This document shows, piece after piece, positions 54,885 to 63,851 of a stretch of DNA of 64,000 nucleotides. A model generated the notes under the pieces. It saw only the letters and a list, made by a program, of their open reading frames with translations. It had not been told where the DNA came from and searched no databases. The stretch lies in contig JBILGM010000006.1 in the NCBI GenBank assembly GCA_044351045.1, positions 13,869 through 77,868 of the forward strand. Direction: 5' to 3'. The DNA comes from UBA6136 sp044351045 (GTDB taxonomy: Bacteria; Pseudomonadota; Gammaproteobacteria; Methylococcales; Methylococcaceae). The translations under genes were made by a program, and so were the position numbers. Each line of letters begins with the position of its first letter. Position 1 is the stretch's first letter.

Positions 54885-54909
54885 TCACCGCCCACTTCAA
54901 GGGCGGTGA
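54885..54909. repeat. REP-like hairpin before the RAYT element
   Basis: A perfect 9-base inverted repeat (TCACCGCCC at 54885-54893, GGGCGGTGA at 54901-54909) with a 7-base loop. It resembles a REP palindrome or a terminator of the preceding gene. Confidence 0.5.
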
Positions 54910-54922
54910 TCTTGCTACCGAA

Positions 54923-54940
54923 TGGGGGTCAGGTCTTGTC
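54923..54940 (+). repeat. Left imperfect inverted repeat of the RAYT element
   Basis: TGGGGGTCAGGTCTTGTC. It matches the reverse complement of 55808-55825 at 16 of 18 positions. The GGGGTCAGGTCTTG wording is often seen before RAYT genes. Confidence 0.6.
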
Positions 54941-54970
54941 TTTTGCCTGATGACAGGCTAACCTCCTGTC

Positions 54971-55819
54971 ATGGCAAGGCCCTTACGAATCGAGTTTCCC
55001 GGTGCGCTCTATCATGTGACGTCACGTGGGAATGGCCATGAGGCGATCTTCCTCGGCGATGAGGATAGAGTTCTGTCGCTCCAAGTGCTTGGGGAAGTGG
55101 TACAGGGATTCAACTGGGTCCTACACGCTTACTGCCTGATGGACAACCATTACCATCTGTTGGTTGAAACGATGGATGGCAACCTATCGCTTGGCATGCG
55201 CCAATTAAACGGGATTTATACACAACGCTTCAACCGCCGACACGGGCGCGTGGGGCATGTTTTTCAGGGGAGGTACAAGGCGATCCTTATTCAGAAGGAT
55301 TCCTATCTTCTGGAGTTGGCTCGCCACGTCGTCCTGAACCCGCTGAGGGCGCACATGATCCGACATCCAAGGGAATGGCCTTGGAGTAGTTATAGGGCCA
55401 CAAGCGGATTATCTATATCACCCTCCTGGCTTTCAACGGATTGGCTGCTGGGTCGGTTTTCCGATCAGCATGATGAGGCCGTGAAACGCTATGTTGCTTT
55501 TGTGGCTGATCGCCAGCATCAAGACACTCCATGGAAAAATTTGCGTAACCAGATTTTCCTCGGTTCGGAAACGTTTGTTGCAAACATGCAGGCCAAAATT
55601 CACGCGGGTGCTTCTTTGCGGGACATCCCTGCGGTGCAACAAAGGCCCATACCAAAACCGCTGACTGAGATCGCTGCGGCACACAGACGTGATGAGGCTA
55701 TCGCCACGGCCTATGCATCCGGTGGGTATAGCATGAAAGACATTGGAGACCACTTCGGTTTGCACTACTCAAGGGTCAGTCGAATCTTGAAGAATCACCG
55801 ATCAAAGGACACGACGTGA
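54971..55819 (+). CDS. REP-associated tyrosine transposase (RAYT, Y1/IS200-like)
   Basis: 282 residues. The HUH motif is DNHYHLLVE (His60 and His62), the catalytic Tyr112 is in KDSYLLELARHVVLNP, and GHVFQGRYKAIL completes the Y1 transposase pattern. A C-terminal helix-turn-helix (AYASGGYSMKDIGDHFGLHYSRVSRIL) is present, as in RAYT proteins of the TnpA-REP family. RAYTs are domesticated relatives of IS200 that handle REP sequences. Hairpins and imperfect inverted repeats flank the gene, and an 8-base stem (54950-54957 with 54965-54972) covers the start codon, so translation may be limited. Confidence 0.92.
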   Translation: MARPLRIEFPGALYHVTSRGNGHEAIFLGDEDRVLSLQVLGEVVQGFNWVLHAYCLMDNHYHLLVETMDGNLSLGMRQLNGIYTQRFNRRHGRVGHVFQGRYKAILIQKDSYLLELARHVVLNPLRAHMIRHPREWPWSSYRATSGLSISPSWLSTDWLLGRFSDQHDEAVKRYVAFVADRQHQDTPWKNLRNQIFLGSETFVANMQAKIHAGASLRDIPAVQQRPIPKPLTEIAAAHRRDEAIATAYASGGYSMKDIGDHFGLHYSRVSRILKNHRSKDTT

Positions 55820-55825
55820 CCCCCA
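55808..55825 (-). repeat. Right imperfect inverted repeat of the RAYT element
   Basis: On the minus strand this reads TGGGGGTCACGTCGTGTC, the partner of 54923-54940. It overlaps the end of the coding frame. Confidence 0.6.
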
Positions 55826-55865
55826 TAAACTTGCCCACCTCAAAGAAAAAAAACTCAACCCGCAA

Positions 55866-57152
55866 ATGAGTACCTCGACACGCAAGGCCGTCATTGCCGG
55901 CATTCTGGGCAATGCCATTGAATGGTACGACTTTGCTTTGTATGGCCATTTTTCGGTATTCATCGGCCAGACCTTCTTCCCAAAGGAAGAACCTGGGCTG
56001 GCGGTGCTCGCGGCCTTTGCCGTCTTCAGTGTCAGTTTTTTCATGCGGCCGCTCGGGGCATTGATCTTCAGCGCCATCGGCGATCGCTACGGGCGGAAGA
56101 AAGCCCTGTCGCTGTCGATGTTGGGCATGGCCATCCCGACGGCCGCCATCGGCCTGCTTCCGGCCTATGCCGATATTGGCTATACCGCTACCGCACTGCT
56201 GGTCCTGCTCCGACTATTTCAGGGACTGGCCATGGGCGGCGAAATGGGCGGAGCGGTGACTTATGTCATGGAACATACGCCAGAGCGCCGAATTGGACTG
56301 GCATCCAGTCTGATACAGGCCAGCACCTGCCTCGGTCTACTGATGGGCACACTGGTGTCCAGCGGCATTTCCGCCGCCTTGACCGAAGACCAGTTCGGCA
56401 GCTGGGGCTGGCGTGTTCCGTTCTTGCTTGGGCTGCTGGCGGCATGGATTGGCTTGCTGATCCGTCGCAACATGCCGGAAAGCTCGCTGTATGAACTGGC
56501 CAAAACTGAAGACCGCCTGCTGAACAACCCGATCAAGACCGTCTTTGCCCAACACAAAGGTGAGGTTTTAATCGGCTTGGCAGTGTTGATCCCGATGACC
56601 TGCTGCTTCTTCTTCGCCTTCGTCTACTTCAACACCTTCATGATGTCCGAACTGCATTTTCCTGCCAGTCGGGCGCTGATCATCACTTCCATCGGCCTGA
56701 TGCTGTCACTTTCCGCGACCTTGCTGGCCGGTTGGATGGCGGACCGCTGGGGGTACAAATCGATTTTGTCGGTGGGTGCTGTACTAGGCCTCCTATTGGT
56801 GTATCCCGTCACCCACTGGCTTTCTGGCACCGCAGGCAACGAAAGGGTTTTGCCGGCCTTCTTTGGCTTTGCTTTGCTGGTCGGCATTTACACCAGCTCG
56901 GCTTTTGCCGCCGTGGCGGGTCTGTTTGAAACCGAGGTGCGCTATAGCGGCGTCAGCCTGGCGGTCAATATCGCCTCACCGATCTTTGGTAGCACCGCGC
57001 CTTTGCTCGCCGCCTGGCTCATCCGCGAATTCGGCGTGGCTCAGGGATTTGCAGGGTTTGGCGGCTACCTGGTGATCCTTTTCCTCATCGCCGCCCTGGC
57101 CATCCGACAACTGAATCACCAAGCCTTCAGCGGCTGGGGGCATAGGGCATGA
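55866..57152 (+). CDS. MFS transporter, metabolite:H+ symporter (MHS/ProP-like)
   Basis: 428 residues with twelve membrane segments, of the metabolite:H+ symporter type. Family features include GNAIEWYDFALYG at the first helix, GDRYGRKKALSLSMLGMAIPTA between helices 2 and 3, RLFQGLAMGGEMGGA, and WGWRVPFLLG. Relatives take up compatible solutes, citrate or other dicarboxylates; the substrate cannot be assigned. It lies next to the RAYT gene but is not part of it. Confidence 0.9.
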   Translation: MSTSTRKAVIAGILGNAIEWYDFALYGHFSVFIGQTFFPKEEPGLAVLAAFAVFSVSFFMRPLGALIFSAIGDRYGRKKALSLSMLGMAIPTAAIGLLPAYADIGYTATALLVLLRLFQGLAMGGEMGGAVTYVMEHTPERRIGLASSLIQASTCLGLLMGTLVSSGISAALTEDQFGSWGWRVPFLLGLLAAWIGLLIRRNMPESSLYELAKTEDRLLNNPIKTVFAQHKGEVLIGLAVLIPMTCCFFFAFVYFNTFMMSELHFPASRALIITSIGLMLSLSATLLAGWMADRWGYKSILSVGAVLGLLLVYPVTHWLSGTAGNERVLPAFFGFALLVGIYTSSAFAAVAGLFETEVRYSGVSLAVNIASPIFGSTAPLLAAWLIREFGVAQGFAGFGGYLVILFLIAALAIRQLNHQAFSGWGHRA

Positions 57153-57260
57153 AGGATTCACGGAACCTTGGATAATCATCCCTTCATCCCCTTCGACTAC
57201 CCTCACGGGAGTCTTGTCATAGCGCCACTGATATACGGTCCCTTTTCAACCAGTACATCC

Positions 57261-57279
57261 TCACTGGATCAACCAGTGA
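57261..57279. terminator. Possible hairpin downstream of the MFS gene
   Basis: 7-base perfect stem (57261-57267 with 57273-57279) and 5-base loop, about 110 bases after the MFS stop. No T run follows. Confidence 0.3.
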
Positions 57280-57377
57280 CGGCTGATCCAGCAAATATTC
57301 ATACCGCTTTGAAATTGGGCTTCGTACAATAAGCGCCTCTGAGGAAACACCCCATTACCCAAAAGGAACACTTCCAG

Positions 57378-57989
57378 ATGCCCAAGAAGCTTCTACAGCA
57401 ATACTTACCCGACCCGGCCAAGATCAAAAACATCAAGGGTCTGGGCTTTCTGGGTGACAAACTACACTCACCCAATCTCTGGCATCTCAACCGACGCTCC
57501 GTATCGCGAGCCTTTGCCGTCGGCCTATGGGCCATGTACACGCCGCCCCTGCCCTGGCAACAGGTCATCGCGGCCATCGGTGCGGTCTATTTCAACGCCA
57601 ACCTGCCGATAGCCGTCGCGCTGGTGTGGATCACCAATCCCCTGACGTGGATACCGCTTTACTTCATCGCCTATCAGGTGGGGGCACTCGCCATGGGCGC
57701 GGAAACTTTTAGTTTCGATCAGTTTTCCAGCCTCTTTAGCATCGACAAGGTGATGGAACTAGGCACGCCACTGTTGCTCGGCTGCTTCATTCTGATGAAT
57801 ATCGGCGCGGTGCTGGGTTACTTTGGAATCCAGTGGCTATGGACACGTTCTGTCCGTCATGCGGCAGAGTTGCGTAAATTCAGGAATGCGCCCTTCAACT
57901 CGGCCGTTATGGCAAACGAAAGCTGCGCCAACTACAAAAAGTTTCTGGAATATCAGCATCCCCTCGAAAAGCCAGAAAACCGCACCTGA
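57378..57989 (+). CDS. DUF2062 membrane protein
   Basis: 203 residues of the DUF2062 family. After the basic N-terminal part come SRAFAVGLWAMYTPPLPWQQ, a typical DUF2062 motif, and NLPIAVALVWITNPLTW, with three membrane segments. The function is unknown; relatives are found near lipid and exopolysaccharide genes. The gene precedes psd by 73 bases, on the same strand. Confidence 0.85.
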   Translation: MPKKLLQQYLPDPAKIKNIKGLGFLGDKLHSPNLWHLNRRSVSRAFAVGLWAMYTPPLPWQQVIAAIGAVYFNANLPIAVALVWITNPLTWIPLYFIAYQVGALAMGAETFSFDQFSSLFSIDKVMELGTPLLLGCFILMNIGAVLGYFGIQWLWTRSVRHAAELRKFRNAPFNSAVMANESCANYKKFLEYQHPLEKPENRT

Positions 57990-58062
57990 ACGCTTATTTT
58001 GTAGCTCGGGGGATGGTCAGCCTCCCGTGTCAATCATCGAACAAACCCCGGCCATAACTCTC

Positions 58063-58929
58063 ATGTCACTCCTCGAAAAGCTGTTTGTCCTTAGCCAATA
58101 CCCTTTGCCCCACCACACCCTGTCAAGGCTGATGGGGCAACTGACTCATTGCCGAAACCCGACCTTCAAGAACTTCTTCATCCGCAGTATCACGAAAGCC
58201 TATAACGTCAACCTCGAGGAGGCGCAGGAACCGGACATCAACGCCTACGGGTGCTTCAACGAGTTCTTCACGCGCCCACTGAAACCCGAAGCGAGACCGC
58301 TGACCGACGCCCCCGGCGCCATCGCCTGTCCCGCGGACGGCTTCGTCAGCCAGGTGGGCGATATTCGGGAGGGGCAACTCCTTCAGGCGAAGGGTATGGA
58401 CTATGGCGTCGAGACGCTGCTAGGCGGAGATGCAGAGCGGGCGGCAGCATTCATGGGCGGCGAGTTCGCTACTATTTATCTTTCACCCCGAGACTACCAC
58501 CGCTTGCACATGCCGCTGGCGGGGACGTTGCGCGAAATGATTCATGTACCGGGCCGACTGTTCAGCGTCAATGACGCAACCGCCCGCAGCGTGCCCAATC
58601 TCTTCGCACGGAATGAGCGCGTTGTGGCGATATTCGACACCGAGGCTGGCCCCATGGCGCTGATCCTGGTGGGCGCCATTTTTGTTGCCAGCATCGAAAC
58701 CGTCTGGCATGGCGTGGTGACGCCACCGAGTTCCCGCCAGGTTCAAACCTGGCATTACAATGACCAGCCCGTTAAGCTCGCCCGTGGCGAGGAAATGGGC
58801 CGTTTCAACATGGGTTCAACCATCATCGTGCTGTTCGGGAAGGATGCGGTCAACTGGTCGGACGTCCTGAAACCCGGGGCGGTAACGCGGATGGGTGAGG
58901 CGATCGGCCAAGTCACTCGTCGACGTTAA
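58063..58929 (+). CDS. psd: Phosphatidylserine decarboxylase proenzyme
   Basis: 288 residues of the membrane-associated, pyruvoyl-dependent enzyme that makes phosphatidylethanolamine. The NEFFTRPL block, ADGFVSQVG (catalytic Asp) and YLSPRDYHRLHMP (His) are present, and self-cleavage to form the pyruvoyl group occurs at the Ser of FNMGSTIIVLFG. The start was taken at the ATG in MSLLEKLFVLSQYPLPHH, which fits the family; an ORF opens at 57823. Its last 17 bases overlap the 3' end of the lipase-like gene on the other strand. Confidence 0.95.
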   Translation: MSLLEKLFVLSQYPLPHHTLSRLMGQLTHCRNPTFKNFFIRSITKAYNVNLEEAQEPDINAYGCFNEFFTRPLKPEARPLTDAPGAIACPADGFVSQVGDIREGQLLQAKGMDYGVETLLGGDAERAAAFMGGEFATIYLSPRDYHRLHMPLAGTLREMIHVPGRLFSVNDATARSVPNLFARNERVVAIFDTEAGPMALILVGAIFVASIETVWHGVVTPPSSRQVQTWHYNDQPVKLARGEEMGRFNMGSTIIVLFGKDAVNWSDVLKPGAVTRMGEAIGQVTRRR

Positions 58930-59914
58930 GGCCGGCGGCGAGTATCGATTTTTCAAATCCCGAGGGCAAGCGACCATCGGACTCTTCGATCCAGCCCACG
59001 ATATCCGCCAGTGGCTGATCCGCATGAAGATCCCGCATCAGCAGGTGATAGCCTTCCGGATAAAGCACCATCCGCACATGCGGCCGGGACGCCAGCTTTT
59101 TAAGTATGGCGTCCACCGGACGCTTGGGAATGACCTGATCCTTAGCCCCATAGAGCAGAAGTACCGGCACACCAAGCTGCCCGACCCGATATTGAGCGAT
59201 GTCCATCAGATCCGCCAAACCATTGATGGCATCGACCCGCGTAGATTTAATGACCAGGGGATCGCGTCCCAGGCCTCGCAACATCTCGATATTGTCGGAA
59301 GCCTGAATTTTCAGTCCGCTGCCGGTCAGTTCCAGATCCGGCACGGTCGCGGAGGCCAGCGCCAAGACTGCTCGCTGATACCAGGGCATCATCTCGCGCG
59401 ACCAGACAGCCGGCGCGGATAAAATTAATCCCTCGACCTTGGGAGGCATGGCTGAGGTCAGCGCCGCGATGGCCACAGCACCGCCCATGCTCTCGCCCAG
59501 GACAAAAACGGGCACACCTGGCTGAAGCCGACGGACTTGCAGCACCACCGAACCCAGATCGGCGATATAGGAGTCAGTCCCGGCCCAAAGCCCGCGCCCC
59601 GGCGCATGGCCAAACCCGCGCTGATCGTAGGCGACCAAAGCGATGCCACGGTGGCTGAAATACTGGCCGGGTTCGGTAAATGCCCGTCCATAATCATTGA
59701 AACCATGCAGCGCGATCACAATCGCTTTGAGCGGACCCGACATCGGCCACCAAGCCCGCACCGGCAAGACAGCCCCGTCAGCGGCAACAAAATGGGACTG
59801 GGCCAAAACCGGGTTGGCGAACTGAACTGGCGCCTTGATTGCGGGAGTACAGGCCAACAGAATGAGGTGAGCCATCATCAGGCAGAGACCGCGAAAAAGC
59901 CGGTAAGGGACCAC
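58913..59914 (-). CDS. Lipase/lysophospholipase-like alpha/beta hydrolase, probable lipoprotein
   Basis: An alpha/beta hydrolase of about 333 residues with ALHGFNDYGRAF, the nucleophile GESMGGAVAI, an Asp in LLYGAKDQVIP and a His in YPEGYHLLMRD. It is related to monoacylglycerol lipase and lysophospholipase L2 (PldB-like). A lipobox-like LLAC occurs near the N-terminus after a hydrophobic segment. The start is unclear: GTG at 59914 gives a normal lipoprotein signal, and an ATG at 59980 gives a longer protein that would overlap the divergent aas start. Position between psd and aas suggests a role in phospholipid turnover. Confidence 0.82.
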   Translation of the reverse strand: MVPYRLFRGLCLMMAHLILLACTPAIKAPVQFANPVLAQSHFVAADGAVLPVRAWWPMSGPLKAIVIALHGFNDYGRAFTEPGQYFSHRGIALVAYDQRGFGHAPGRGLWAGTDSYIADLGSVVLQVRRLQPGVPVFVLGESMGGAVAIAALTSAMPPKVEGLILSAPAVWSREMMPWYQRAVLALASATVPDLELTGSGLKIQASDNIEMLRGLGRDPLVIKSTRVDAINGLADLMDIAQYRVGQLGVPVLLLYGAKDQVIPKRPVDAILKKLASRPHVRMVLYPEGYHLLMRDLHADQPLADIVGWIEESDGRLPSGFEKSILAAGLNVDE

Positions 59915-59978
59915 CTCACAATCGTTATCTGCCGGAACAGACTGGTAAGCTATACCTTGAACGGGAGGAAATCGCGAC

Positions 59979-62135
59979 ATGATGAAAAAAATGGTTCGCT
60001 GGGTATTGACGGTCCTTTTCAGGGTCAAGCTCATCGGCATGGACAACTACCGGCTGGCCGGCGAGCGGGTATTGATCGTCGCCAACCATACCTCTTATCT
60101 GGACCCTCTGCTGCTGTGGGCGTTCTTGCCCGACGAAGTCACCTTCGCCATCAACACCGAAGTCGCGCAGAAATGGTGGGCCCGACCGGCCCTTCGCTTT
60201 GCCCGGGTTTTTGCCATGGACCCGCAACAACCCTTGTCGATCAAGTCGCTGACTACTTATCTGCGCGAAGATCGCAAGGCGGTCATTTTCCCCGAGGGAC
60301 GAATCACGGTCACCGGGGCACTAATGAAAGTGTACGACGGGGCCGCCATGGTCGCGGAGCGTTCCGGCGCGGCCATTTTGCCGATTCGCATCGATGGGGC
60401 CCAGTACACACCCGTTTCCCGACTGCATGGCGTGGTGCGCTTGCGCTGGTTTCCGCCGATCACGCTCAACATCCTCCCCCCTCGCGATCTAATGCACTCG
60501 GTTGGAAGCGATGCCCACGATCGACGACACCGGATGGGTCTGATGCTCACCGACATCATGAGCGACATGATGTTCGAAACCGGTAACCACCAGCAGACGC
60601 TGTTCGCCGCCTTGCTGGATGCCCGCCGCATTCATGGCGGTGGCCACAAACTGCTGGAAGACATCAAGCGGAAACCCCTTAGCTACAACGGCCTGATCGC
60701 TCAAACGCTGGCATTGGGCCAGAAGCTAGCCAACATCACCAACGTTGGCGAGCATGTCGGTTTACTGCTACCCAATGCGAACGTCACCGTGGCCGCATTT
60801 CTGGGCCTGCAGTTGCACGGTCGAATTCCCGCCATGATGAACTTCGGTGCAGGTTTGCGCAGCCTCGCTTCGGCCTGCCGGACCGCCGAGATAAAGACCT
60901 TCGTCACCTCGCGCCGCTTCGTGGTGAATGCCAAGCTGGAAGCCACCGTGGGGGCACTAGCTAACGACTTGCACGTGGTGTTTTTGGAGGACCTGGCAGA
61001 ATCGATCACCCGTACTGACAAGATTCGTTCTCTGATGGGTTCCTTAACGGCCTCACTGTGGTACCGGAACCGCGATCGCACCCGAGTCAATGATCCGGCC
61101 GTCATTCTTTTTACTTCCGGCTCGGAAGGGGAACCCAAGGGGGTGGTGTTGTCGCATGGCAACCTGCTGGCCAATCGCGAGCAATTGGCCGCACGACTGG
61201 ATTTGAATGCGCAGGACACCATCCTCAACGCCCTACCCATGTTCCACGCCTTTGGCCTGACGGCGGGCACACTGTTGCCTCTGCTCTACGGAATGCGCAC
61301 CTTCCTCTATCCCTCCCCGCTGCATTACCGGATCATCCCGGAAATCGCCTATGACCTGAATGCCACCATCCTCTTCGGCACCAATACTTTCCTGGCCGGT
61401 TATGCCAAGCATGCCCACCCTTATGACTTCTACAGCGTCCGTTATGTGTTCGCCGGGGCCGAGAAGCTTCAGGATGACACGCGGCGGCTGTGGGTCGACA
61501 AATTCGGCCTGCGCGTACTGGAAGGTTACGGCGCCACGGAAACCTCGCCCATCCTCGCCGCCAATACGCCTATGTTCTATCGCGAGGGCACGGTAGGCCG
61601 CTTCATGCCGGGCATCGACTGGCAACTAGAACCCGTGCCCGGGGTTGAGGAAGGCGGACGACTGCATGTGGCTGGCCCAAATATCATGCTGGGCTATCTT
61701 CGTCCGCAACGACCGGGGCATCTGGAGCCGCCGACCTCACGCTTCGGCCATGGCTGGTATGACACTGGCGATATTGTGAAAATCGACGATGATGGCTACG
61801 TGACTATCTGTGGCCGCGTGAAGCGTTTCGCCAAAATCGGTGGTGAAATGGTTTCCCTGACCGCCGTCGAAGAAATCGCCGCGAAACTCTGGCCGGGCCA
61901 CCTGCATGCCGCCGTCGCGTTGCAGGATGAGCGGAAGGGCGAACGTATCCTGCTGGTCACCCAACACCGCGAAGCTCAGCGAGCAGAATTTACCCGCGCC
62001 GCCCAAGAACGGGGCTACAACGAATTCCACTCCCCGCGAGAAATCCTCTATGCCAAGGAAATGCCACTACTGGGCTCCGGCAAGATCGACTACCCGGCCC
62101 TGACCAGCTTGGTCCACAAGGCATTAGGCGAATGA
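59979..62135 (+). CDS. aas: Bifunctional acyl-ACP synthetase / 2-acylglycerophosphoethanolamine acyltransferase
   Basis: 718 residues, almost the length of E. coli Aas. The N-terminal PlsC-like acyltransferase has NHTSYLD (His37 and Asp42) and PEGRITVTG. The C-terminal adenylate-forming domain has ILFTSGSEGEPKGVVLSH and GYGATETSP. It re-acylates lysophosphatidylethanolamine using acyl-ACP. GGGAGGA lies ahead of the ATG at 59979; an ATG at 59982 is possible. The lplT gene overlaps its stop codon at ATGA, so the pair is coupled as in E. coli, where the order of the two is reversed. Confidence 0.95.
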   Translation: MMKKMVRWVLTVLFRVKLIGMDNYRLAGERVLIVANHTSYLDPLLLWAFLPDEVTFAINTEVAQKWWARPALRFARVFAMDPQQPLSIKSLTTYLREDRKAVIFPEGRITVTGALMKVYDGAAMVAERSGAAILPIRIDGAQYTPVSRLHGVVRLRWFPPITLNILPPRDLMHSVGSDAHDRRHRMGLMLTDIMSDMMFETGNHQQTLFAALLDARRIHGGGHKLLEDIKRKPLSYNGLIAQTLALGQKLANITNVGEHVGLLLPNANVTVAAFLGLQLHGRIPAMMNFGAGLRSLASACRTAEIKTFVTSRRFVVNAKLEATVGALANDLHVVFLEDLAESITRTDKIRSLMGSLTASLWYRNRDRTRVNDPAVILFTSGSEGEPKGVVLSHGNLLANREQLAARLDLNAQDTILNALPMFHAFGLTAGTLLPLLYGMRTFLYPSPLHYRIIPEIAYDLNATILFGTNTFLAGYAKHAHPYDFYSVRYVFAGAEKLQDDTRRLWVDKFGLRVLEGYGATETSPILAANTPMFYREGTVGRFMPGIDWQLEPVPGVEEGGRLHVAGPNIMLGYLRPQRPGHLEPPTSRFGHGWYDTGDIVKIDDDGYVTICGRVKRFAKIGGEMVSLTAVEEIAAKLWPGHLHAAVALQDERKGERILLVTQHREAQRAEFTRAAQERGYNEFHSPREILYAKEMPLLGSGKIDYPALTSLVHKALGE

Positions 62136-63313
62136 ACAAGGGCCTGCTCACCCTGGTCGGCGCGCAATTCCTGTCCGCCTTCGGCGACAACGCCATCCTA
62201 TTTACCGTGATCGCCATGAGCCTCAAAGAGGGCAGTCGTGGGGCGTGGTACATTCCGGCCTTGCAAAGTGCATTTCTTGTTGCCTTCGTGACGCTCACGC
62301 CATGGGTCGGCGCCCTTGCCGATCGATATCCAAAACCGCGGGTACTACTCGCCGCCAACCTGGTCAAGGTGTTGGGAGCTTTGGCCATCTTCATGGGCGT
62401 CGATCCCCTGCTCGGCTATGCCCTGATTGGCATCGGCGCCGCCTCCTATGGCCCCGCCAAGTACGGCATCATCCCCGAGCTGACCGAAACCCGGCATCTA
62501 GTCCGCGCCAATGGTTGGGTTGAAGGCGCCACGATTGCCGCGATTCTGTTTGGCACCGTGGGCGGAGCACGACTGGCGGACCAGTCTGTCAGCGCTGCAC
62601 TCGTTACCGTGATGGCTCTGTATCTGATCTCCGGAATGGCCACGGTCCTATTGCCCCGCTGTCAGGTCCGTCACAGCGGACCTTCGGGCCAGTCCGCCTG
62701 GGGCAACCTGATTTCGTGGATGAAAACCCTACTATCATCACAGCGAGCGCGCCTGATTCTGCTGGCCCTGAGCCTGTTTTGGGCCTGCGCAGCGACCTTG
62801 CGCGTGGTGCTGGTAGCCTGGGCACCCGAAGTCTTAGGGGCACAATCGGCGTCCGACATTGCCGACCTCACCTTCTTCATGGCCATCGGCATCGTCATTG
62901 GCGCCGCCCTGGTGCCCCGTTTGATCCCATTAAACCGGGTGCGCCGTACCCGCTTTTCCGCTTATCTGATGGGTGCGCTGTTCCTGCTGTTGGGGCTTGT
63001 CAGCAATCTATGGACCGCGAAACTGATCCTTCTGGGCATCGGGATTTGCGGGGGCATCTTTGTCGTTCCCCTCAACGCCGCGATCCAGGAGATAGGCCAT
63101 TCCAGCATTGGCAGCGGAAGTGCTGTCGCCGTTCAGAATTTCTTCCAGAACAGCGCCATTCTTACCAGTATGGGGCTTTATTCACTAGCGGCAGCCAATG
63201 GCGTGGGCTCGATTACTACGATACTGGTCCTGGGCACCCTAGTCTGCGTCATGACGCTGATCGTCGCGCTGCGCCTACCCCAGGCACCCCCTCAGCTCAG
63301 GGAAACAGAGTAA
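62132..63313 (+). CDS. lplT: Lysophospholipid transporter LplT
   Basis: 393 residues of the MFS family with about twelve membrane segments. The start AQFLSAFGDNAILF, then GIGAASYGPAKYGIIPELTE, NGWVEGATIAAILFGTVGG and GGIFVVPLNAAIQEIGH match LplT. It flips lysophospholipids across the inner membrane for Aas to re-acylate. Confidence 0.95.
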   Translation: MNKGLLTLVGAQFLSAFGDNAILFTVIAMSLKEGSRGAWYIPALQSAFLVAFVTLTPWVGALADRYPKPRVLLAANLVKVLGALAIFMGVDPLLGYALIGIGAASYGPAKYGIIPELTETRHLVRANGWVEGATIAAILFGTVGGARLADQSVSAALVTVMALYLISGMATVLLPRCQVRHSGPSGQSAWGNLISWMKTLLSSQRARLILLALSLFWACAATLRVVLVAWAPEVLGAQSASDIADLTFFMAIGIVIGAALVPRLIPLNRVRRTRFSAYLMGALFLLLGLVSNLWTAKLILLGIGICGGIFVVPLNAAIQEIGHSSIGSGSAVAVQNFFQNSAILTSMGLYSLAAANGVGSITTILVLGTLVCVMTLIVALRLPQAPPQLRETE

Positions 63314-63367
63314 CCTTCAAACCAGACAACTTCGTTGTAAGATTCGTAGATGATTTGTAGACCTTGC

Positions 63368-63769
63368 ATGATGCCTGTACGGCCTCACCTACCGGTGACC
63401 GGGTTGGTCACTGCTCTATCGCTTTTATCCGGATGTACCACCGTGACCACCCACAAAGCCTCCGGCGAGGAAGTGGTCATGAGCCAGGACGAGTTCGCCC
63501 ATTATGCGGAGCACGTGTTTCGACATCACAACCAAGTCATGACCGAATTGATCGAATCCAGCCTTGACCGCGCGGAACAGGATCCCGGCGAAGCCAAAAA
63601 GCTGGCCACGGCGGAAAGCACGATGATCAACGTCTGCGAACCCCTCAACGAGATGGTGTCAGAAACCATGTCTGGTGGAAGTACAGGGCTAAAACTGAAA
63701 ATGAAGCTGGCCGATGCCGTCCCCGCTTGCGAGAAAGCCTCGCAGGCGGTGGAAGAGTTAATACCTTGA
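63368..63769 (+). CDS. Small lipoprotein, unknown function
   Basis: 133 residues with a lipoprotein signal (lipobox LLSGC) and a mostly helical, acidic mature part. There are two Cys later (NVCEPL and PACEKA). No family recognised. Other in-frame ATGs are at 63350 and 63371. It follows lplT by 54 bases and may be co-transcribed. Confidence 0.65.
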   Translation: MMPVRPHLPVTGLVTALSLLSGCTTVTTHKASGEEVVMSQDEFAHYAEHVFRHHNQVMTELIESSLDRAEQDPGEAKKLATAESTMINVCEPLNEMVSETMSGGSTGLKLKMKLADAVPACEKASQAVEELIP

Positions 63770-63851
63770 TGACGACCCAGCAAACTGTGTTGGGAGTCTT
63801 GTTGCGGGTACTGACCAGTGACAACCAAAGGGTTACCCCACCCACTAATAA

